The notes under the pieces were generated by a model, which did no database searches, was not told the origin of the DNA, and saw only the letters and a list, made by a program, of their open reading frames with translations. From contig JAYQSL010000007.1 in assembly GCA_038146865.1 (NCBI GenBank), positions 806,001 to 870,000 of the forward strand: a stretch of 64,000 nt of DNA, written 5' to 3'. A program made the position numbers and the translations under genes. The stretch is from GCA-2709075 sp038146865. Its GTDB lineage: Bacteria; Pseudomonadota; Alphaproteobacteria; MPNO01; UBA2964. Shown here piece by piece: positions 62,910 to 64,000 of the stretch; the first letter of the stretch is position 1, and the number at the start of each line of letters is the position of its first letter.

Positions 62910-63844
62910 CGTTTGAGGATGGGGACGGGAATTCCGGTCCGTTCGAGCTCTGTCTTTCGGATAAGCTGCCAATCAACGTTTTTGAAATATTTACCAGAAA
63001 TTTCTTTTATTCTGTAAGGAAGTTCGGGAACTTTTGCTAGGGTAAAGTGGCCTCGCTCCTCTAGTTCAAGATTTTGTGTGTGATTTGGGTGAATTTCCAA
63101 AAATACCTGCGAATCCAACCAAGTCAGTTTCGCTTCTTGGTCAGTTATAGAGACGTTTGTTCCTGGTTTAATTTCATCGAACATTTCGGCTATGTCTTCG
63201 GGGTACATTCTAATGCAACCGTGGCTGACCCTGCGCCCCACACCCCAGGGTATATTAGTCCCATGGATTAAATATGACGGCCAGCCAAGATAAAAGGCGT
63301 GTTGACCGAGAGGGTTTTGAGGGCCAGGTGGCATGAACTTTGGGAGGTCTGGGTCTTCATCACGAACAGATTTTGGAACAAACCATATTGGGTTTTTCTG
63401 TTTTCTTACGATCTTAGTTGATCCTACGGGGGTTTCCCAAGCTTCCTTTCCTGTGCCAATGGGATATGATTTTGTGTCTCCATTTTCTCTGAACCAATAT
63501 AAACGTTGGTCTGCGATATTTATCAGAAAACCCTTCCGTGGTCCTTCTGGGATTATGTGGGCCCCGGGTATCTGAATTTTTTTTCCTCGACCCGGAATCC
63601 ATGGATCTACCCCTTTGTTAGCTGCCACGGTCTCAACGAAACCTAGCCCGAAAAGCCTAGCTATATCCAACAAGGTATCTTCATGTTTTGCGAAATAAAC
63701 GCTCGTTTTGCCAATAATATTTTGCCTGGCAGAACTCGTGTTGTCTCCCGAGGCAACTTTAGCTGTAAGAGATATGTATCCAGCGATTCCGCTAGATCCG
63801 ACTGATAGTAAAAAAGCTCTCCGTGTCTGGGGGTGGGTTTGCAT
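62894..63844 (-). CDS. L,D-transpeptidase with LysM domain
   Basis: A 316-residue periplasmic enzyme. The N-terminus has a twin-arginine-like signal (TRRAFLLSVGSSGIAGY). Next is a LysM-like region (residues about 49-94) and then a YkuD L,D-transpeptidase domain with His194 in YLIHGTNIPWGVG and the catalytic SHGCIRM motif with His208 and Cys210. Such ErfK/YbiS-type enzymes link peptidoglycan stems to each other or to the lysine of Lpp-like lipoproteins. The last stretch after the catalytic domain (about 95 residues) is usual for this group. It is convergent with the alanine-zipper lipoprotein gene. Confidence 0.93.
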   Translation of the reverse strand: MQTHPQTRRAFLLSVGSSGIAGYISLTAKVASGDNTSSARQNIIGKTSVYFAKHEDTLLDIARLFGLGFVETVAANKGVDPWIPGRGKKIQIPGAHIIPEGPRKGFLINIADQRLYWFRENGDTKSYPIGTGKEAWETPVGSTKIVRKQKNPIWFVPKSVRDEDPDLPKFMPPGPQNPLGQHAFYLGWPSYLIHGTNIPWGVGRRVSHGCIRMYPEDIAEMFDEIKPGTNVSITDQEAKLTWLDSQVFLEIHPNHTQNLELEERGHFTLAKVPELPYRIKEISGKYFKNVDWQLIRKTELERTGIPVPILKRKNGS

Positions 63845-63976
63845 GGATTAGAGTGATCGGTTAGGACTGTAAAATCGTAAGTAAAAGCAAAGATCAACAT
63901 AAGCGAGGATCAGGGTGGACATTAAACCAGTTGTGGTGTGTTTACGAATCTGACCCGGAAAAAGAGGATTGTTAGT

Positions 63977-64000
63977 ATGAAGCGTTTAATAATTGGTGTC
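63977..64000 (+). CDS. Start of a gene cut by the window end, possibly flavin prenyltransferase UbiX
   Basis: Only eight codons are visible: an ATG after GAGGA, reading MKRLIIGV. The ribosome site is good. This start resembles UbiX, which begins similarly and continues with a GASG motif, but the deciding residues lie outside the window. Treat the identity as a guess. Confidence 0.4.

Noticed and set aside
1..64000. CRISPR array, insertion sequences, integrase, prophage or toxin-antitoxin locus
   Set aside because: I looked for repeated spacers, transposase motifs, terminal repeats and paired small genes and found none.

Overview
The window looks like a chromosome segment of a free-living, probably marine, alphaproteobacterium of moderate, AT-leaning base composition. 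Support: a gene run dnaB-alr-mlaE-mlaF-radA-cvpA-purF-SDR on the minus strand; ppx-rlmE-guaB-guaA and yfgM-bamB-der on the plus strand; a DUF2794 gene (a family I associate with Alphaproteobacteria); and a perfect GAAC-N7-GAAC LexA box of the alphaproteobacterial type in front of recA, which is followed by alaS. I cannot name a species. I see no rRNA or tRNA gene, CRISPR array, insertion sequence, integrase or prophage.

Bases 1-24,000 are accessory and catabolic. They hold two ornithine-cyclodeaminase-family dehydrogenases, an ACMSD-like amidohydrolase, two Fe(II)/2-oxoglutarate oxygenases (PhyH type and PF10014 type), a quinone-oxidoreductase-like MDR enzyme, and a tight operon of metallophosphoesterase, CMD-family protein, tandem bicupin and flavin monooxygenase-like protein. 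They also hold an orphan molybdenum-hydroxylase large subunit followed by an NMT1-like binding protein with no signal peptide, a hydroxymuconic-semialdehyde-type aldehyde dehydrogenase, a TauE exporter, an orphan TctC binding protein and a LigB extradiol dioxygenase. Together with a VOC protein near 30 kb this reads as ring cleavage and small-acid catabolism, but no complete pathway is visible. folE, msrA, an ABC-F ATPase and ygfZ sit among these genes.

Bases 25,000-29,800 carry three glycosyltransferases and an asparagine-synthase-like amidotransferase, probably for lipopolysaccharide or another surface glycan. Bases 31,000-64,000 are mainly housekeeping: recA, alaS, guanine nucleotide synthesis, ppx, rlmE, isoprenoid isomerase, BamB, Der, purine synthesis, RadA, the Mla lipid-transport ABC core, alanine racemase and DnaB. 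Mixed in are an unrecognised 456-residue protein, a LysM protein, a TPP enzyme and an acyl-CoA-synthetase-like enzyme. The right end pairs a Braun-type alanine-zipper lipoprotein ending in lysine with an L,D-transpeptidase.

A striking property is that seven otherwise well-conserved genes (quinone oxidoreductase, recA, LysM protein, fni, NUDIX hydrolase, SDR, mlaF) are broken by nine one-base shifts. Each can be repaired by changing the length of one short single-base run by one. I read these mainly as base-calling or assembly errors rather than gene decay, and annotate each as one gene.
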